A stretch of 58,072 nucleotides of DNA from assembly GCA_038209965.1 (NCBI GenBank), contig JBBQXF010000012.1:1-58072 (forward strand), written 5' to 3'. The position numbers and the translations under genes are program-made. The notes beneath the pieces were generated by a model. That model worked only from the letters and a program-made list of their open reading frames with translations, was not told the DNA's origin and searched no databases. The DNA comes from JALONO01 sp038209965. Lineage in GTDB: Bacteria; Bacteroidota; Bacteroidia; Cytophagales; Thermoflexibacteraceae. Positions 1 through 9,440 of this stretch are shown here, piece after piece. The first letter of the stretch is position 1; each line of letters opens with the position of its first letter.

Positions 1-63
1 CCCGGACCTTTAACAGTCAACGGTTTTCAAGACCGCCGCATTCGACCGCTCTGCCATCCCTCT
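1..63 (-). tRNA. tRNA-Ser (anticodon UGA), 3' part outside the window
   Basis: Read on the minus strand, the sequence starts with a 7-nt acceptor strand, then TGGC and a D-arm (GCAGAGCGGTCGAATGC). The anticodon arm GCGGT-CTTGAAA-ACCGT follows, giving anticodon TGA at plus positions 27-29. After it comes the start of what looks like a long class II variable arm, as expected for serine. The window edge removes the rest of the variable arm, the T-arm and the 3' acceptor strand (roughly 25 nt). No intron or second tRNA is visible. Confidence 0.93.
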
Positions 64-199
64 TTACTAGGGCACAAAATTGAGGTTTTGATATTGAAAA
101 ACAAAATTTTTCCCTAAAAAATTATTTCTTCCCAATGCTAGGGGCAAGATTGGCGTAAGATTTGGAACAATGCTTTACTAAACTGCTCACTTTTTTCCT

Positions 200-841
200 A
201 TGCGAATGAAAATCCGCTGGTTATTTATTTGTCTTGCAATATTGGGGGCGTGCAGGGTATTCGAGAAAACGAGTGCTCCCGACAACAAGTCGACAACTGG
301 TAAAACTACTCCTACCAATGGGGCCGGGTGGGCGAGTTCAGCCCGGGCGGTTCAGGCGTTTGATCAGGTGATCTCGGCCACTGCCGAACCCGAGCTCCGC
401 CGGCAACTCGAGGACTACAAACAGAAGGGGATCGGCTTGCCCCTCGATACCAAGGCAGTGACCCCGGACATGGTGATCAAAACTGCTGAAACGTACATTG
501 GCACCCCCCACAAGGGCGGTGGTCGCGATCGGAAAGGCATGGACTGCGCTGGTCTGGTATCAGTGGCACTGGAGGCCCACGGCATCAACCTGCGCGGATC
601 GTCCAATTCACTGGGCCGATTCGGGATGGTGATCAACGACCAAAAGGATCTGAAACGGGGAGACTTGGTGTTTTTTGTCAGGACGTACAGTACCAAGGAA
701 GTGCTTACCCACAGCGGAATTTACACCGGGAATGATAAGTTTATCCATACTTCATCAAGCAAAGGGGTCATCATTTCCAACTTCAAGGATCAAAGTTATT
801 GGCAGCCCCACTATGCTTTTGCCACTCGGATATTCAATTAG
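200..841 (+). CDS. NlpC/P60 (C40) family lipoprotein, probable cell-wall peptidase
   Basis: This 213-residue protein has a lipoprotein signal peptide with the lipobox LGAC, so Cys18 would be lipidated. A low-complexity linker and a short helical region precede an NlpC/P60 domain (about residues 90-213). The expected catalytic residues are present: Cys116 in the MDCAGL motif, His171 in LTHSGIY, and His183 as the likely third polar residue. The family cleaves peptide-stem bonds in peptidoglycan, so a role in wall remodelling or recycling at a membrane is likely. ATG at 200 is chosen because it starts the signal peptide; an ATG two codons later would also work. The gene converges on the GT4 gene with only 10 bases between the stops. 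Substrate bond specificity cannot be read from the sequence. Confidence 0.92.
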   Translation: MRMKIRWLFICLAILGACRVFEKTSAPDNKSTTGKTTPTNGAGWASSARAVQAFDQVISATAEPELRRQLEDYKQKGIGLPLDTKAVTPDMVIKTAETYIGTPHKGGGRDRKGMDCAGLVSVALEAHGINLRGSSNSLGRFGMVINDQKDLKRGDLVFFVRTYSTKEVLTHSGIYTGNDKFIHTSSSKGVIISNFKDQSYWQPHYAFATRIFN

Positions 842-851
842 GCCATGATTG

Positions 852-2051
852 TTATTTTGGGATAATTTTGGTCAAAGAAACCAATAATTCTTGGAGGTAA
901 ACATCCCGGTTAAATGTCAAGGCCGCCGCCGTTCGCCCATTTCTGCTCATTTGCTGGATAATGGCTGGCTCGTGGGGCCAATTTTGCATGAGTTGGGCCA
1001 ATGCTGCGGCATCGCCCGGGGCGCATACCCAGCCCGCCCCCGATTCCCGCACCAATCGCGCTCCTTCACCTGCGCCCAAGTAAATCACCGGCAGGCCCGC
1101 TGCCATCGCTTCGTACAATTTGGAAGGGACTGTGCCATACACATGGCTTTTTTGGGCGACCAATGCGGCATCAAACTGGGTCAATAAGCCGGGGATCTGT
1201 GCCATTGGGATCGGTTGGTGCAAAAAGATGCCGCGTGTAGGCTGGGCCGCTATCAAATCAGCCAATTGTTGGCGTTCGGCTCCGTCGCCATATAGATGAA
1301 GCTCAGCGCCCAAGGCTTGGAAATCAACCCGTTGGCACAAGCTCAAAATGCCCTGGGCCAAGCCAAAAAGCCCAGTATAAACTATTTTGATGGGAGTTTT
1401 GTGCGAAGGGACGGTTGCCATGACGGCAAAACTGGTCAAATCAACTCCGTTGCGATACAGCAAGGACGGAACTGCGGGGGCATGTACGGCGAGGTATTGG
1501 AGGATCTCGCCCGACTGGCCGATGACCAAACCGGCTTTTTGGTACAAAAACTTTTCTAGTTGATGCAGCAGGCGGTAAGACCAGCTCTGGCGCGACAGTG
1601 CGCCCAGATCTGCCAGGGCCGATGGCCAAAGATCGGACAAGTTGAGCACAAGTTTGGCTTGGACGGCCCCGGCCAGTGCCCAGCCGGAAGTGGCCAACAA
1701 CAACGGCGGCGACTGGACCAGCAGCACATCGGGTCGGAAGCGCCGCAGGGCTGGGTAGGCCAGCCCGATGGACAGCGACATGGAAACCATGCCCAAGGCC
1801 CGTCGCCAGAGATTGGCCGAGTGATCAGCAAAAAGGGGGTACCGGTAAACCGGCACAGCCCCGTCTTGCTCCACCACAATCCACCGGCCCCGGTAATGGG
1901 GGTGAATCTTGCCTGCTGGGTAATTTGGCAAAAATGTAAACACTACCACCTCATGGCCGGCTTGGTGCAGGCCATGGGCCAAAAAGTGGATACGGGTTGC
2001 GCAAGCTCCGGTTTCTGGTGGGTAATTGGGCGTAACTAGGGCTATTTTCAC
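852..2051 (-). CDS. Glycosyltransferase family 4 (WbuB-like)
   Basis: This 399-residue GT-B fold enzyme opens with KIALVTPNYPPETGACATR, the usual N-terminal donor-fold start of WbuB-type GT4 proteins. It contains the DLWPSALADLG segment near residue 140 and the C-terminal nucleotide-sugar motif PSKLYEAMAAGLP (about 309-321). The family transfers a sugar from an NDP-sugar with retention of configuration, usually in surface polysaccharide or O-antigen assembly at the inner face of the membrane. The start is a GTG at 2051; no nearby in-frame ATG fits. It is transcribed after the DUF4494 gene, which ends 15 bases upstream, so the two may be co-transcribed. Donor and acceptor sugars are unknown. 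Confidence 0.9.
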   Translation of the reverse strand: MKIALVTPNYPPETGACATRIHFLAHGLHQAGHEVVVFTFLPNYPAGKIHPHYRGRWIVVEQDGAVPVYRYPLFADHSANLWRRALGMVSMSLSIGLAYPALRRFRPDVLLVQSPPLLLATSGWALAGAVQAKLVLNLSDLWPSALADLGALSRQSWSYRLLHQLEKFLYQKAGLVIGQSGEILQYLAVHAPAVPSLLYRNGVDLTSFAVMATVPSHKTPIKIVYTGLFGLAQGILSLCQRVDFQALGAELHLYGDGAERQQLADLIAAQPTRGIFLHQPIPMAQIPGLLTQFDAALVAQKSHVYGTVPSKLYEAMAAGLPVIYLGAGEGARLVRESGAGWVCAPGDAAALAQLMQNWPHEPAIIQQMSRNGRTAAALTFNRDVYLQELLVSLTKIIPK

Positions 2052-2066
2052 GCAGGGGAGGGACGA

Positions 2067-2663
2067 TTAACCCTCATTGCTGAGGCTTTGCCCCGGTTGC
2101 ACATCGTCGTTTTCTTCATCTACCGCTTCCTCTTCCAGTATTTCATCCTCTATTTCGGCGAATGTATCGTCAATGTCCGGGGAGTTCTTGGCCAATGGCT
2201 TGAGTTTGCCACCCTTGATGTTTTCCTCATCTTCCGACACGTAGGGAATAACCTCGATGATTGGGCTGACGTTCACGTCGGTGATGTCATACGGGATGAC
2301 CCAGCTTTTGAACTGTTCTTCTATCCGTTCGATGGCTTGCTTGGGGCCATTGGCCGAGATAAGCGCCAGCAAAGTAATGCGTTTTTCTTTGCCGGCCCCG
2401 CCCTCATCCACGGCATCCACGTAAGAGACTTTTACTTTGAACCAAGTTTCGGTATCTTCATAATTGTGGACTTCGCGGAACGAAGTTTTGCCCACGCTCA
2501 CCACGTTGAACTCGGGAATGGTGCTGCCAATGCTCCGGTACAGCCGCGCTTCGGCATCGGTGAAAGATACGGCATCCACCAAATAAGTCTCCGAAACGGT
2601 CTTGATCTTATCGTTCTCCAGAAACTTTGCGTACTGGATCTTGCACTGAAACCATGTTGCCAT
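2067..2663 (-). CDS. DUF4494 domain protein
   Basis: This is a protein of about 198 residues starting MATWFQCKIQYAK. That opening, followed by ETYLVDAVSFTDAEARLYRSIG, is characteristic of the DUF4494 family, which is almost confined to Bacteroidota and has no known function. I use the internal Met (12th codon of the longer frame), because the family begins there and the 11 upstream residues look like translated leader. The C-terminal 60 residues are very acidic (EDEILEEEAVDEENDDVQ), suggesting a disordered tail. There is no signal peptide or membrane segment, so it is presumably cytoplasmic. It precedes the GT4 gene on the same strand. Confidence 0.82.
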   Translation of the reverse strand: MATWFQCKIQYAKFLENDKIKTVSETYLVDAVSFTDAEARLYRSIGSTIPEFNVVSVGKTSFREVHNYEDTETWFKVKVSYVDAVDEGGAGKEKRITLLALISANGPKQAIERIEEQFKSWVIPYDITDVNVSPIIEVIPYVSEDEENIKGGKLKPLAKNSPDIDDTFAEIEDEILEEEAVDEENDDVQPGQSLSNEG

Positions 2664-2881
2664 GCTTAAATCGGTTATTTTCGCAAATATAAACAACTAT
2701 TCCGAAATAAATAATGATGAAATCAATAGTAATGAATTTGACTCGTCTGGAGCGCGATCTTGGCGGTCTTAATGGTTGGTTGAGCTAAATTTTGTGCCAA
2801 AAAGAGTCCTGCTGGCTGCGTGGCAAGCAAGACGACTCCTCCTTTTCTGGCTGGACGGAGCGAAGGTGATAATCGTCAGAT

Positions 2882-5800
2882 TCAAGCTACTTCGACCAAT
2901 TCGTTCTCGGGCATTGGCTCGGGTGCTGGGCGCGATTTTAGCTCCACTCTCGGTGGCAGCAATTTGTACATGACCGGGGTGACCAGCCTCGACAAGACCG
3001 TGGAGCTGATCAGACCGCCGATGATGACCAGGGCCAAAGGGGAATAAAGGGGGCTATATTCAATCACCAAGGGGATAAGGCCGCCAATGGCCGTAAGCGA
3101 CGTGAGCACGATAGGCACAAAACGGACTTCGCCCGCTTCTTGGATTGCCTCGTCCAAGGACAGCCCTTCAGCCCGGAGCTGGTTGGTGAAGTCAACCAAC
3201 AGAATGGAGTTTTTGACCTCAATCCCCATTAGGGCTATCAAACCGATTATGGCAGTAAATGAGAAGGTGTTGCCCGTGGCCAGCAGCATGAAGATGGCCC
3301 CAATCACCCCCAATGGAATGACCGACAGCACGATGAAGGTGCTCTTGAAAGTCCCAAACTCGAGGATCAGAATCCCAAAAAAGCCAAAAGCGGTGATGAG
3401 AATGATGGTGCCCAGCCCACCAAAACTTTTTTCTTGGTTCTCCTGCTCACCCGCCACGCCATACGTGTAGTCCTTGGGAAAAGGGAACTGCTCCAATTTT
3501 TTGATCAGGATTTGGTTGACTTCATTGGTCAGATAGCCCGTTTTCAAGAAGGCAGAAATGGTCACAAACCGCTCTTTGTCAAAATGGCGAATCTGGTTGG
3601 GGGAACTTTCAAAGCGGATATCGGCCAGTTGCCGCAGGGGAATGGCCGTGCCCTGCACATTGTTGACAAAAAGTTTGTTGAACACTTCGTAGTTTTGGGT
3701 AGCCTGTTGGCGGGGCAACGAGACATTGATGTTAAATTCGTCGCCATTTTCGGCTCGGAACTTGCCAATGTTCAAGCCGGCAATCCCGAGGCGAACAGTG
3801 CGGTCAATGTCGCTCACGGGCACGCCAAGGAGACCGGCCTTGTCTTTGTTGATCACCACTTTTAGATCAGTGGGCTGGGTCTTGAGCGGATTGTTGACGT
3901 AGATAGTACCTTCGGTCTGCTGCACCAACTGCTCGATCCGGCCGGCCAACACCCGCAAGGAATCCAAGTTTTCGCCGAAGATCCGGTAGGCCAGTGGGGC
4001 TTCCAATGGTGGGCCTTGCTCAAAATCCTTGACCGCAATTTCGGCATTGGGGTATCGGTCAAAGGTGCGGCGCAACTCATCGATGAAGGCAATTTTCTCA
4101 TCAGTCTTTTCGGTGGTCAACTGGACAAAGATCTGGGCGTAGTTTTCAGCAGCATCTTTGGGGATCACATTGTAATAGATCCGGGGATTTCCCTGCCCGA
4201 CATTGGTGGCGAAATTCCTGACTTCTTTTTTCGTGGCCAATACGCTGTCCACGTAGCGGCTCACTCGGTTGGTTTCGTACAGGTTGGTGCCAACGGGCGT
4301 TTCGATGTTGATCAAAAACATGGGCTTCTCCGATTTGGGGAACAAGCTGAACCCCACACTGGGCACTAGCAATAACGAACCACCAAAAATGAGCACCGTG
4401 ATGAACAAGGTAATGGCGGGGTGGGCCAGCGCCACGTGCAATACTTTGCTGTAGGAGCCGCTGATAATGCTTTTCAGGCCACGCATGAAAATATTGCCCC
4501 CTTCGTTGTGGTGTTCGCTGAGCAATCGGCTGGACAAGAAAGGGACAATGGTCAGTGAAACCACCATAGAGGCCAATACGGTGAAAATGACGGCGGCGGG
4601 CATGCTCCTGATAAAATCCCCGGCAGAATCGGGCAAAAACATCAACGGCATGAAAGCCAGACACAAAGTAGCGGTGCAACCCAGTACGGCCAAGCCAATC
4701 TGGCGCGTGGCAGCGATGGCAGCATTCATGCGCGAATAGCCCTCCCGGATGTAGCGCTCAATATTTTCTACTACGACGATGCTGTCATCCACTAAAATCC
4801 CCAGGGCGATGATCATCCCGACAATGCTCAATTGGTTGATCGTAAAACCGAAGGCGTTGAGCAAAATGAGGCCAATGGCCAATGAAAGGGGGATCGAGAT
4901 CATCACCACCACCGAAGCCCGGTAACCCAGTGGCAGCAGGGTGATCAGTACCAAACCAATGGCGATCAAAAAATCAAACCCAAAACGAGTCAATCGTTTG
5001 TCAACACTTGCTGCTTGGTCAAATGACTTGACAAAATCAATATTGGTGGGCAATTCTTTGATAAACTCGGCCACTACGGGCTCTACTTCGTCGCGGACTT
5101 TGAGGATGTTTTGCCCGTCTTTCTGGGCCGCGGTCACAAACACCGCCCGGTGGCCATTGAGCCGGGCCAGGTGCTTTTCGTCTTCATAGCCAAGCCGTAC
5201 CTCGGCCACGTCTTTTAAATAAACGATTTTTGATCCAGTGGAGAATACAATCGTGTTCCTGATTTCGTCAATGGATTGGTAGTTGCCGCTGGTCTTGATA
5301 TTAAATTTTTTGGTGTTTATGTTGATGCTGCCGCCCGGAATATTAATGTTTTCGCTTTGCAGGGCGCCAATAATCCGGTTGATTGGAATCTTGTCCTGGG
5401 CCAACTTTTCTATGTTGAGGCTCACTTCAACTTCTTGGGCTGGAAACCCCCAGTTGCTCACATTTTTCAGCGCTTTCACCTTGCCCAAGCGATCTTTTAA
5501 CTTGTCGGCGTATTGTTTTAATTGGTGGTAAGGAGCGTGCTCGCTTACTAAGGCGAATTGATAAATATTGACTGTGGAAGGGGTGACTTTGCGCACCTCC
5601 AAACTGAAAATGTCGGCTGGGAGATCCTTGCGCACCGAATTTACCTCGCGTACCATTTCTTGGTATTTTTCATCGGGATCCACACTGTGCTCATACTCGA
5701 TTTTGAGCACCGCCACGCCATCGTACACATCGGTGATGATGCGCTTCATATTCTCCAGTTCCGACAATCTTTTCTCCAGCGGCTCAACCACCAGCTTTTC

Positions 5801-5977
5801 CATATCGGCCGGGCTAGTACCCGGATAAATGACCACAACCGGGAACTGGGGCGATTTCATTTCGGGATCTTCGCCCCTGGGCATATTGAGCAAGGAAAAA
5901 ATGCCGAGCGAAAACACCCCCAAGAACATGATCAACATGAATTGGTGGTTTTTGACTGAATATTCGGAGATTTTCAT
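2882..5977 (-). CDS. RND-family efflux transporter, inner-membrane pump subunit
   Basis: This full-length (1031 residues) AcrB/MexB-type permease has the two-fold RND layout: TM1, a large periplasmic loop, TM2-6, and a repeat of the same. The proton-relay acidic pair is present as D397-D398 in LGILVDDSIVVVENIER on TM4. The pump exchanges protons for drugs, dyes, lipids or metals and works as a trimer docked to an adaptor and a TolC channel. The next two genes upstream in the same transcript encode those partners, and a TetR repressor leads the operon. The gap to the adaptor gene is 40 bases. Substrate is unknown. The protein fits the hydrophobe/amphiphile or Bacteroidota 'acriflavin' group better than the heavy-metal group, since I see no metal-binding methionine cluster. 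Confidence 0.95.
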   Translation of the reverse strand: MKISEYSVKNHQFMLIMFLGVFSLGIFSLLNMPRGEDPEMKSPQFPVVVIYPGTSPADMEKLVVEPLEKRLSELENMKRIITDVYDGVAVLKIEYEHSVDPDEKYQEMVREVNSVRKDLPADIFSLEVRKVTPSTVNIYQFALVSEHAPYHQLKQYADKLKDRLGKVKALKNVSNWGFPAQEVEVSLNIEKLAQDKIPINRIIGALQSENINIPGGSININTKKFNIKTSGNYQSIDEIRNTIVFSTGSKIVYLKDVAEVRLGYEDEKHLARLNGHRAVFVTAAQKDGQNILKVRDEVEPVVAEFIKELPTNIDFVKSFDQAASVDKRLTRFGFDFLIAIGLVLITLLPLGYRASVVVMISIPLSLAIGLILLNAFGFTINQLSIVGMIIALGILVDDSIVVVENIERYIREGYSRMNAAIAATRQIGLAVLGCTATLCLAFMPLMFLPDSAGDFIRSMPAAVIFTVLASMVVSLTIVPFLSSRLLSEHHNEGGNIFMRGLKSIISGSYSKVLHVALAHPAITLFITVLIFGGSLLLVPSVGFSLFPKSEKPMFLINIETPVGTNLYETNRVSRYVDSVLATKKEVRNFATNVGQGNPRIYYNVIPKDAAENYAQIFVQLTTEKTDEKIAFIDELRRTFDRYPNAEIAVKDFEQGPPLEAPLAYRIFGENLDSLRVLAGRIEQLVQQTEGTIYVNNPLKTQPTDLKVVINKDKAGLLGVPVSDIDRTVRLGIAGLNIGKFRAENGDEFNINVSLPRQQATQNYEVFNKLFVNNVQGTAIPLRQLADIRFESSPNQIRHFDKERFVTISAFLKTGYLTNEVNQILIKKLEQFPFPKDYTYGVAGEQENQEKSFGGLGTIILITAFGFFGILILEFGTFKSTFIVLSVIPLGVIGAIFMLLATGNTFSFTAIIGLIALMGIEVKNSILLVDFTNQLRAEGLSLDEAIQEAGEVRFVPIVLTSLTAIGGLIPLVIEYSPLYSPLALVIIGGLISSTVLSRLVTPVMYKLLPPRVELKSRPAPEPMPENELVEVA

Positions 5978-6017
5978 AAAAATCAGTTGGTCAAAAATCG
6001 TTGAATGCTGTAGGCGG

Positions 6018-7097
6018 TTACTTTACAATTTGGATGAGTGAATTATCGGATAGATAGGCAGAACCAGCAGTGATCAGCGATTCATCGCCAGTTAGCCCTT
6101 CATACACCATGGCGTTGCCATTGGCCAGATAGCCTACTTTCACGCTTTTTTGTTTGGCGTGGTTGGCCACGGAAACAAACACGGAGGCATTGTTGCCATT
6201 GCCCTCGATCAGGGCATCGATGGGAACCAGCACGTATTCTCGGCTGCTGCTCGGCAAAATCTGCACACTGGCAAAAAAACCAGTAGCCAAATCGGGATCT
6301 GCTCCCTGGATTTTTATTTCCACTTGGTATAATCCCGAAGTCTGATCGGCTCCCTGAGCCCGGTTGGACACAATGCCCCGGAATTGCTGATTTGCCAAGG
6401 CATCAAACGTGACTTGAGCTTCGTCGCCCACTTTGATCCGTACCCAGTCTTTATCGGCCACCCCCACTTTGACCACCCAATTGGCGGCCCCGGTGGCATT
6501 CATAAATAAAACTGGGCTGCCTGGGCCAGCCAACTCGCCTTCATTCATTAATTTTTTTACAATTTTGCCAGTAATTTTGGCGCGAATTTCAGAATAGGTT
6601 TGGTTAAAATTGGCAATCTCCGCACTTTGCTTGGCCACGTTGTAAGCGGTGGTCACATTTTGGAACTGTTCCAAAGTTGAAACACTATCGGCGTATAAAT
6701 TCTTGACCCGTTTGTAGTCTCGCTCGGCTTTGGCCAACCCTTCATTAGCTTGGGCCACTTGGGCGTTGATCTCGGTGAGGTTCAGCGTGGCCAACAACTG
6801 GCCGGCTTGGACGGTAGCACCTTCCTCCACATAGATTTTTTTGATAATACCGCCAGTTTTGAATGACAGCCGGGCTTCGGTTCCGGAGGACACCAAGCCA
6901 GAGGCCGTCACTGGCTCGGTGACGCTTTGCTTGCGCGCAGCAACTATTTTGACCAGAATGGCCCCATCATTGGGCGCATTGGCAGCTGTCTTCACCGATT
7001 TGCCACTGCAACCACTCAGCCAAAACAGGATCAGTATAAGCACCAATGCGGGGAGGGAAAATTTCCAGTACGCTAAAAATGAGGGAAGGCGTTTCAT
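6018..7097 (-). CDS. RND efflux periplasmic adaptor (membrane fusion protein), lipoprotein
   Basis: This is a 359-residue membrane fusion protein. I start at the ATG at 7097 because it begins a lipoprotein signal peptide ending in WLSGC (Cys30). The longer open frame adds 34 residues that are not signal-like. Features in order are the first lipoyl half (TEARLSFKTGGIIKKIYVEEG), a short helical hairpin (about residues 105-165), the second lipoyl half, then beta-barrel and membrane-proximal domains. It would be anchored to the inner membrane and bridge the RND pump to the TolC channel, whose gene lies 43 bases upstream. Confidence 0.94.
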   Translation of the reverse strand: MKRLPSFLAYWKFSLPALVLILILFWLSGCSGKSVKTAANAPNDGAILVKIVAARKQSVTEPVTASGLVSSGTEARLSFKTGGIIKKIYVEEGATVQAGQLLATLNLTEINAQVAQANEGLAKAERDYKRVKNLYADSVSTLEQFQNVTTAYNVAKQSAEIANFNQTYSEIRAKITGKIVKKLMNEGELAGPGSPVLFMNATGAANWVVKVGVADKDWVRIKVGDEAQVTFDALANQQFRGIVSNRAQGADQTSGLYQVEIKIQGADPDLATGFFASVQILPSSSREYVLVPIDALIEGNGNNASVFVSVANHAKQKSVKVGYLANGNAMVYEGLTGDESLITAGSAYLSDNSLIQIVK

Positions 7098-7140
7098 GAT
7101 ACTATTGTTTAAACGGATAACAAAATTGATAATTGGAAAA

Positions 7141-8541
7141 CTAGTCAAGAAGATAAGAGGCTTGCGCCCTTTCCACCTCGGCCAGTTTGGTCCACGCACT
7201 GTAGCGGGCGATACTGCGTTGCAACAGGGCGTTGGTCAGTTCGGTGCGGGCATCCAAGTACTCTATGTAGTTGGCCTGCCCTGCGCGGTAGCGTTTTTCG
7301 GTGTCACCGAAGTAGCGTTGCGCCGCAGTGATCTGTTGCGCCGAGCCCTCCAGCACCGCGAATGCCGCGTAATAGGAATTGGTGGCAGTCAGCAGTTGGA
7401 GCTGCAATTGATTTTGCACTTGGCCGTACTGGGATTCGCTGGCCGATAAATCGCGCTCCGCTTGTTTGATCTTATTCGTATTGCGGTTGCCAGCGAACAA
7501 TGTCCAGTCCAAGGCGATAGCGGCCAGTGCATAGCGCGATTGGCCATTAAATTGCCATTTGAACGCTTGAGAACCCAAATCGAGCTGAACGCCAAGCTTG
7601 GGCATAAAAAACGAGCGATTGAGTTTGAGGGACAGTTGATTGATATTTTTGACCGTGGCGAGTTTCAACAGCTCTTCGCGGTTGCCCATCACGGTATCCA
7701 ACCGCACGGGCAAGCCAACGCGGCCAGTCGTCATTAATGTATCCGTTACGACTGCAGTTTCCAGCGGTCGGTTGACTAAAAAATTGAGATAGGCCGCCGC
7801 ATTTTGCCGATTATATTTTGCTTCGGTCAATTGGGCCTGAATTTTGGTCAGTTCCCCTTCAGTGCGCGCCAAAACGGTGCCGTTGGCCGATCCATTGCGC
7901 ACCAAGCTTTCGTTTACCCGTTTGCTCTCGCCCAGCAGAACGAGGGCATTCTCGTAAATTTTGGCCGCTTCGCTGGCTTGGAGGAATTGAAAATAAGCCT
8001 TTTTGATTTCCTTGACCAATTCCCGTTTATAAACTTGCACTTCAGCCTGTTGCAGCCCCACAAATTCTCGTTTGATCTGTCGGTTGTAGTAAATTTCGGC
8101 GTTGAGCAGTGGCTGGCTGGTGCGCAACCGCACGTCATAAAAGTTGTTGGGCAGAAATTGTTCGTTCACATTGGCAATCTGCGGGAACCGATCGCTGTTG
8201 GTCATTTGGTTGAGGGTGGCATAGACCGGGTTGAGCAAATCACCCACCGGAAAGCTGATGCGCCGGCCACCAGCCGCCAGCGTGTAGCTCCCGCCCAAAT
8301 TAACGCTGGGCAAAAACAAGCCACTGGCTTCCTTGAGCGCATACAAACTTTTTTCCAATAAAAATTTCTGCTGGTGCAAGCCTTGGTTACTGGCCAAGCC
8401 TTGTGTTAGATATTGTGCCAAAACAGGGCTTGGACTAGCAGGGTTTTGTCCGAAGGAAGGGGCGGCAAAAAATGCAAACCAACCAACCCAAAAAAATCTT
8501 CGACACAAAATGGGGGCATATTTTCCAAATGATAAATTCAT
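7141..8541 (-). CDS. TolC-family outer-membrane efflux channel
   Basis: This 466-residue protein has an N-terminal signal peptide (cleavage expected after PSFGQ) and a long alpha-helical body typical of the outer membrane factor family. Two related halves are visible, each with heptad-rich stretches such as KIKQAERDLSASESQYGQVQ. The product forms the outer-membrane beta-barrel and periplasmic tunnel through which the RND complex exports its substrates. It is the first structural gene after tetR (47-base gap). An operator-like palindrome lies in that gap (8562-8573). A TetR-TolC-adaptor-RND order is common in Bacteroidota. Confidence 0.93.
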   Translation of the reverse strand: MNLSFGKYAPILCRRFFWVGWFAFFAAPSFGQNPASPSPVLAQYLTQGLASNQGLHQQKFLLEKSLYALKEASGLFLPSVNLGGSYTLAAGGRRISFPVGDLLNPVYATLNQMTNSDRFPQIANVNEQFLPNNFYDVRLRTSQPLLNAEIYYNRQIKREFVGLQQAEVQVYKRELVKEIKKAYFQFLQASEAAKIYENALVLLGESKRVNESLVRNGSANGTVLARTEGELTKIQAQLTEAKYNRQNAAAYLNFLVNRPLETAVVTDTLMTTGRVGLPVRLDTVMGNREELLKLATVKNINQLSLKLNRSFFMPKLGVQLDLGSQAFKWQFNGQSRYALAAIALDWTLFAGNRNTNKIKQAERDLSASESQYGQVQNQLQLQLLTATNSYYAAFAVLEGSAQQITAAQRYFGDTEKRYRAGQANYIEYLDARTELTNALLQRSIARYSAWTKLAEVERAQASYLLD

Positions 8542-8561
8542 ATAACTTCTGATAACAAAAC

Positions 8562-8573
8562 GAATAGCGTTCG
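8562..8573. promoter_or_regulatory. Operator-like palindrome in front of tolC
   Basis: GAATAGCGTTCG lies in the 47 bases between the tetR stop and the tolC start. It has dyad symmetry (CGAA...TTCG) and matches 8 of 10 positions of the element GAACAGTGTT upstream of tetR. A second TetR-binding site controlling the pump genes is a reasonable inference, not a demonstration. Confidence 0.35.
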
Positions 8574-8588
8574 GTTGATTACAAAAAT

Positions 8589-9197
8589 TTAAGCGCGCAT
8601 AAGTGACATCATCTGCTCGACTGACCCGCTCATGAGCGCCCGGTGCTGTTCGGGTGGGTACATTTTCAATCGTTTGCGGATGACCAACGAAACAACCCCG
8701 TGCATAAAAGAAGTGATCGAGACGGCGGCAATGTCCAAATCCATTTTTTTCATGTAGCCCTGCTCAATACATTCCTGAATGGTTGATTTAAGGAAATTGA
8801 AGGTCCGAAAACCACAGTCCCAATCGCAATCTTCGGCTAGGGCCACCATCGGCTGTGACATAATGAACATCAGGTCATAAAATTCCGGGTTTTGGTGCGC
8901 GAATTCTATGTATAAATCGCCCATTTTTTGCAGCCGATCCCAAGGGTTGGCAATGGGGGCAGCAATAGAAAGCTTGGCAAAAAAGTAGTCAAATGCTTGC
9001 TCGTGGATGGCAAAAAATAGTTCGTTCTTGTCCTTAAAATACAAATAAATGGTGGCCGCACTGTACTCAATCCGATCGGCCAAACTGCGCAACGAAGTTT
9101 TTTCGTACCCTTCTTGCAGGAACATTTGGGTGGCTTCCCGCAAAATTAACTCGCGCTTTTCCTGCCGTTCCCGCTCTTTACGTTCAGTGATTCCCAT
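8589..9197 (-). CDS. TetR/AcrR-family transcriptional repressor of the efflux operon
   Basis: This 202-residue regulator has an N-terminal TetR helix-turn-helix (TSLRSLADRIEYSAATIYLYFKDKNELF in two parts, residues about 34-62). A C-terminal helical ligand-binding domain of the AcrR type follows. It is the first gene of the operon with tolC, adaptor and RND pump. The usual logic would be self-repression and repression of the pump, relieved by a transported compound. The ATG at 9197 is the natural start. Dyad elements just upstream (9235-9267) are candidate binding sites. The inducer cannot be predicted. Confidence 0.93.
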   Translation of the reverse strand: MGITERKERERQEKRELILREATQMFLQEGYEKTSLRSLADRIEYSAATIYLYFKDKNELFFAIHEQAFDYFFAKLSIAAPIANPWDRLQKMGDLYIEFAHQNPEFYDLMFIMSQPMVALAEDCDWDCGFRTFNFLKSTIQECIEQGYMKKMDLDIAAVSITSFMHGVVSLVIRKRLKMYPPEQHRALMSGSVEQMMSLMRA

Positions 9198-9234
9198 AAT
9201 TTACGCTTGATATAACTTCAACGGCACAAACTTA

Positions 9235-9267
9235 ATGAACAGTGTTTAGTATTCCAAGCGTGTTCAT
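9235..9267. promoter_or_regulatory. Candidate TetR operator region upstream of tetR
   Basis: A perfect 7-bp inverted repeat, ATGAACA (9235-9241) and TGTTCAT (9261-9267), flanks 19 bases. Within the left half, TGAACAGTGTTTA is itself an almost perfect 13-bp palindrome. The position, 38-70 bases before the tetR ATG, fits autorepression. The core GAACAGTGTT resembles the palindrome before tolC. Confidence 0.45.
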
Positions 9268-9440
9268 AAAAATTTATAAGTTTTTTTAAAATACTCTTAT
9301 CACACTGAGTGTACCAAATGCCGGAAGCAACTGGTTACCAGCCCAAACAGCCCATTTTCCAGCGCAGGGGACGGCCATAACCTGAGGCTGTGCACTGCAT
9401 TGTTCCTGTGGTCAAGATTTGGCACGGGGATTCATTATCC

